This document shows, one piece after another, positions 62,244-64,000 of a stretch of 64,000 bases of DNA. This stretch comes from SZUA-265 sp966249405 (GTDB lineage Bacteria; Myxococcota_A; Polyangia; Polyangiales; Polyangiaceae): contig CBINDO010000005.1 in assembly GCA_966249405.1 (NCBI GenBank), positions 1-64,000 of the forward strand, read 5' to 3'. Within the stretch, counting starts at the first letter, position 1, and each line of letters begins with the position of its first letter. Below the pieces are notes generated by a model. It did no database searches and had not been told where the DNA came from. It saw nothing but the letters and a program-made list of their open reading frames with translations. A program made the position numbers and the translations under genes.

Positions 62244-62419
62244 AGGCTGTCTTGCTCCACTTGTACTATTGGTGCCTGGTCTTCTACCCCGTCGTCGTCG
62301 ATCAAGGAACCGTCGGCACGAGCGGCCTTGCGTTGGGCACGGCGCTCCGCCTTCTCTTTTTGGCGCTCTTGTCGGGCCTGTTCTTTGCGACGCTTCTCAT
62401 GGGTCTGGCGAGCTCTCAC
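62240..62419 (-). CDS. Small basic protein without an ATG start
   Basis: A 59-residue Lys/Arg/Glu-rich product starting VRARQTHEKRRKEQARQERQ, encoded from GTG at 62419 to TGA at 62240. The frame is open upstream to an in-frame TAG (62483-62485), so an ATC start at 62473, adding 18 residues, is possible. The composition (long charged helix, acidic end) resembles the 39-aa protein at 7680. It is not an obvious homologue of a named family. Its stop overlaps the next start. Confidence 0.5.
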   Translation of the reverse strand: MRARQTHEKRRKEQARQERQKEKAERRAQRKAARADGSLIDDDGVEDQAPIVQVEQDSL

Positions 62420-63182
62420 GAACCTCCCATGCGGCGAGCGCCGCTTGGAGCCATCAACGGGTGGCCATTCGATCCTGGGCCGCTACTCATAACTGTTTGC
62501 TTTCCAACGTCGTGTGCGACGTCAAACGGAAGTGATTCACTCGCGTTCGAGTGGGCGCGCCGTCTTGCAAACTTCGGCGCCAATCGATACGCATCGCGCC
62601 AGAAGTCGAACCGCGCCCAAAACCGCGCGCCGATCTCGTTGCGAGCACCGCTCCCAGTCTTGGTGCAACGGATGTGCCCTGTGAACGTTCTGGGTTAACG
62701 ATGGCGGAATTGCCCCCGTAACCTGAAGAGCCAGCGAGCACTTTGGCACAAATTGGCGTCCGACTCCACGTAATTCGAGCAAATTGTTTCGAGCCGTCGA
62801 GCCGGGCTGGTCCCCGCCCAGGCACGCCGAGTCCCCGGAAGTGCCGGAGCGAGCGCGCGTTCCAAGTACGGACGAGCGCCATCTCCAAAGGCCGTTCGAC
62901 AGTTCGAAAACCCGCGACGTGGTCGGTGTTCATGTGTCGCACGCATTTCGTCCCTCGCGGACGCTTGGACGGTGCTGGGTCTGCCCTCGCTGCTCGGCTG
63001 GCACTTGGTTTGCACCATCTCCTCCGCGACGACGCCAACACTGGCGTCGGGATGTGGCGAACATGTTGGTATATCCGGATCTAATCCATGACGACGAGCC
63101 CTCGGGGGGGCCAAGAGACAAGGTCCAGGGGTGGCCGAGCGAACAACGCGACGCTATTTGGAAGGGCAGCGGCGAACTGACC
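62420..63182. other. Intergenic region, about 760 bp
   Basis: No gene with protein character was seen. The overlapping frames on both strands are Arg/Ser-rich. Its leading part may hold the promoter of the small-ORF operon on the minus strand; the last part precedes the carbamoyltransferase-like gene. Nothing else identified. Confidence 0.4.
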
Positions 63183-64000
63183 ATGAAGCATTTCATTTCT
63201 TTACGAGACTGGGGCGCGGCCCCCACGGTACAGGTGCTCGAACGTGCGAGCGAATTGTCACGCTTGTGGCGAAATGGCCCGATGCCGGAGATACTGGCCG
63301 GCAAGCGCATCGCACTCTGGTTTCACGGTGACGGGTTCAGAAACCGCCTTGCGTTCGAGCTCGGCGCGCAGTCGATGGGCGCGACCATTGCGTACGTCCC
63401 AGGTGAACTAGGCGTACACGAGCCCGTCGAGGACGTCGTCGGTTACTTGCAAAATTGGTTTTCGATGCTCGTGTTGCGCGCCAAGCGCCACGAAGACTTG
63501 CTGGAGGTTGCAGCGCGGAGCACGATTCCGGTGATCAACGCCCGCACGAACAAAGGCCACCCTTGCGAAGTTTTGGGAGACTTGATGTACGTGCGCGAGC
63601 GTCGGCAGAGCCTAGATGGGCTCAAGGTCGCCTTCGTAGGCGAGGCCACGAACCTGTGCCTTTCGTGGCTCGAAGCCGCTTCGGTCCTTCCGATAAGCGT
63701 GACGCAGGTTTGCCCCGAGGGGTACGCCGTGGCGCCCGAGGTATTGTCCAACCTACGCGATGGCGCGGTCGGAGAGCTCCGCGTGACGCACGACCTCGAG
63801 GCAGCGATCGACCAAGTGGACGTGATTTACACCGACGGTTGGCCGCGCGGCGAAACTCCAGAGGCGAGCGCCGACATTCGGCGCAGGTTTCTACCGTATC
63901 AAATCACCCAACGACACCTAACTGGGTTGAGTGAACACGGGGTATTCTTGCCATGCCCGCCCGTGACGCGGGGAGAGGAAGTGTCGGACGACGCGATGAT
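63183..64000 (+). CDS. Carbamoyltransferase-family protein, 3' end cut by window
   Basis: At least 272 residues of an aspartate/ornithine carbamoyltransferase fold. HPCE (126-129) and FLPCPPVTRGEEVSD (255-269) match the His-Pro-Cys and Cys-Leu-Pro regions of ornithine carbamoyltransferases. But the carbamoyl-phosphate loop, normally STRTR, reads GFRNR (51-55), keeping only the two Arg. It may be an enzyme with another substrate, as in the YgeW or N-acylornithine branches, or an inactive paralogue. AAGGGCAGCGG lies upstream of the ATG at 63183. The C-terminus is outside the window. Confidence 0.7.
   Translation, partial: MKHFISLRDWGAAPTVQVLERASELSRLWRNGPMPEILAGKRIALWFHGDGFRNRLAFELGAQSMGATIAYVPGELGVHEPVEDVVGYLQNWFSMLVLRAKRHEDLLEVAARSTIPVINARTNKGHPCEVLGDLMYVRERRQSLDGLKVAFVGEATNLCLSWLEAASVLPISVTQVCPEGYAVAPEVLSNLRDGAVGELRVTHDLEAAIDQVDVIYTDGWPRGETPEASADIRRRFLPYQITQRHLTGLSEHGVFLPCPPVTRGEEVSDDAM

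Noticed and set aside
62216..62698. 160-aa plus-strand frame with Leu/Phe-rich, membrane-like segments
   Set aside because: It is the complement of the Lys/Arg/Glu-rich small basic ORF on the minus strand. Lys, Arg and Gln codons give Leu and Phe on the other strand.
1..64000. CRISPR arrays, rRNA, insertion sequences, prophage genes
   Set aside because: None of the expected repeats, motifs or gene types was seen on either strand.

Overview
The window is GC-rich bacterial DNA that looks like a member of the Myxococcota, probably one of the Polyangia-type soil predators or degraders. The pointers are: two secreted glycoside hydrolases (47.9-51.1 kb) ending in a Cys-containing, hydrophobic, Arg-rich tail of the MYXO-CTERM type; a PilZ-like protein of the kind known as a Myxococcus paralogous domain; many lipoproteins with long Ser/Thr/Pro linkers; and ECF sigma factors paired with membrane anti-sigma factors. 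No rRNA, tRNA, CRISPR array, transposase or phage gene was seen, so this is ordinary chromosome rather than a mobile island.

Layout. 0-2.1 kb: minus-strand operon of ECF sigma, membrane anti-sigma-like protein and a caspase-like protease cut by the window edge. 2.8-12 kb: housekeeping and small regulators (penicillin-binding protein, cupin, LysR/DoxX divergent pair, PilZ-like protein, peptide deformylase, several short proteins). 12.1-17.4 kb: a compact plus-strand group of serA, a large FAD/Fe-S dehydrogenase of the D-2-hydroxyglutarate dehydrogenase type, and an inositol-monophosphatase-family enzyme. 18.3-32.5 kb: carbohydrate and small-molecule catabolism (GH27 alpha-galactosidase, GH30 glucuronoxylanase-like, ManD-type mannonate dehydratase, LacI regulator, BNR-propeller lipoprotein, haloalkane-dehalogenase-like hydrolase with a LuxR regulator, aminotransferase, flavin monooxygenase). 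34.2-41.9 kb: a stress or redox cluster (hemerythrin, small membrane protein, two PDZ lipoproteins, two ferritin-like proteins, CYP152-type P450 peroxygenase, CBS pair, DUF421 protein). 42.2-56.7 kb: surface and secreted enzymes (esterase-like lipoproteins, GH43, GH16, an SMP-30-like propeller) around a four-gene ECF sigma/FecR operon. 57-60.6 kb: a MacA/MacB/ATPase-type ABC exporter operon. 60.8-62.4 kb: short conserved-looking proteins, including a basic ORF without an ATG start. 63.2 kb to the end: a carbamoyltransferase-family gene cut by the window edge.

How the parts may work together. The glycosidases, esterases and ManD fit stepwise use of decorated xylan: GH43, GH30, GH27 and feruloyl-esterase-like lipoproteins cut at the surface, and ManD feeds hexuronate breakdown, probably under the LacI regulator. 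Two sigma/anti-sigma operons look like separate signal-transduction units, one driving a caspase-like protease and one driving a barrel protein plus an esterase-fold lipoprotein that has lost its catalytic serine.

Beyond genes, the most interesting DNA is a pair of about 145-bp related elements at 19.85 and 34.96 kb. They are inverted relative to each other, and each lies in the same orientation upstream of a gene, which suggests a structured RNA or a small dispersed element. A second, shorter repeat pair sits at 2.2 and 10.1 kb. All family assignments were made by reading motifs without a database search.
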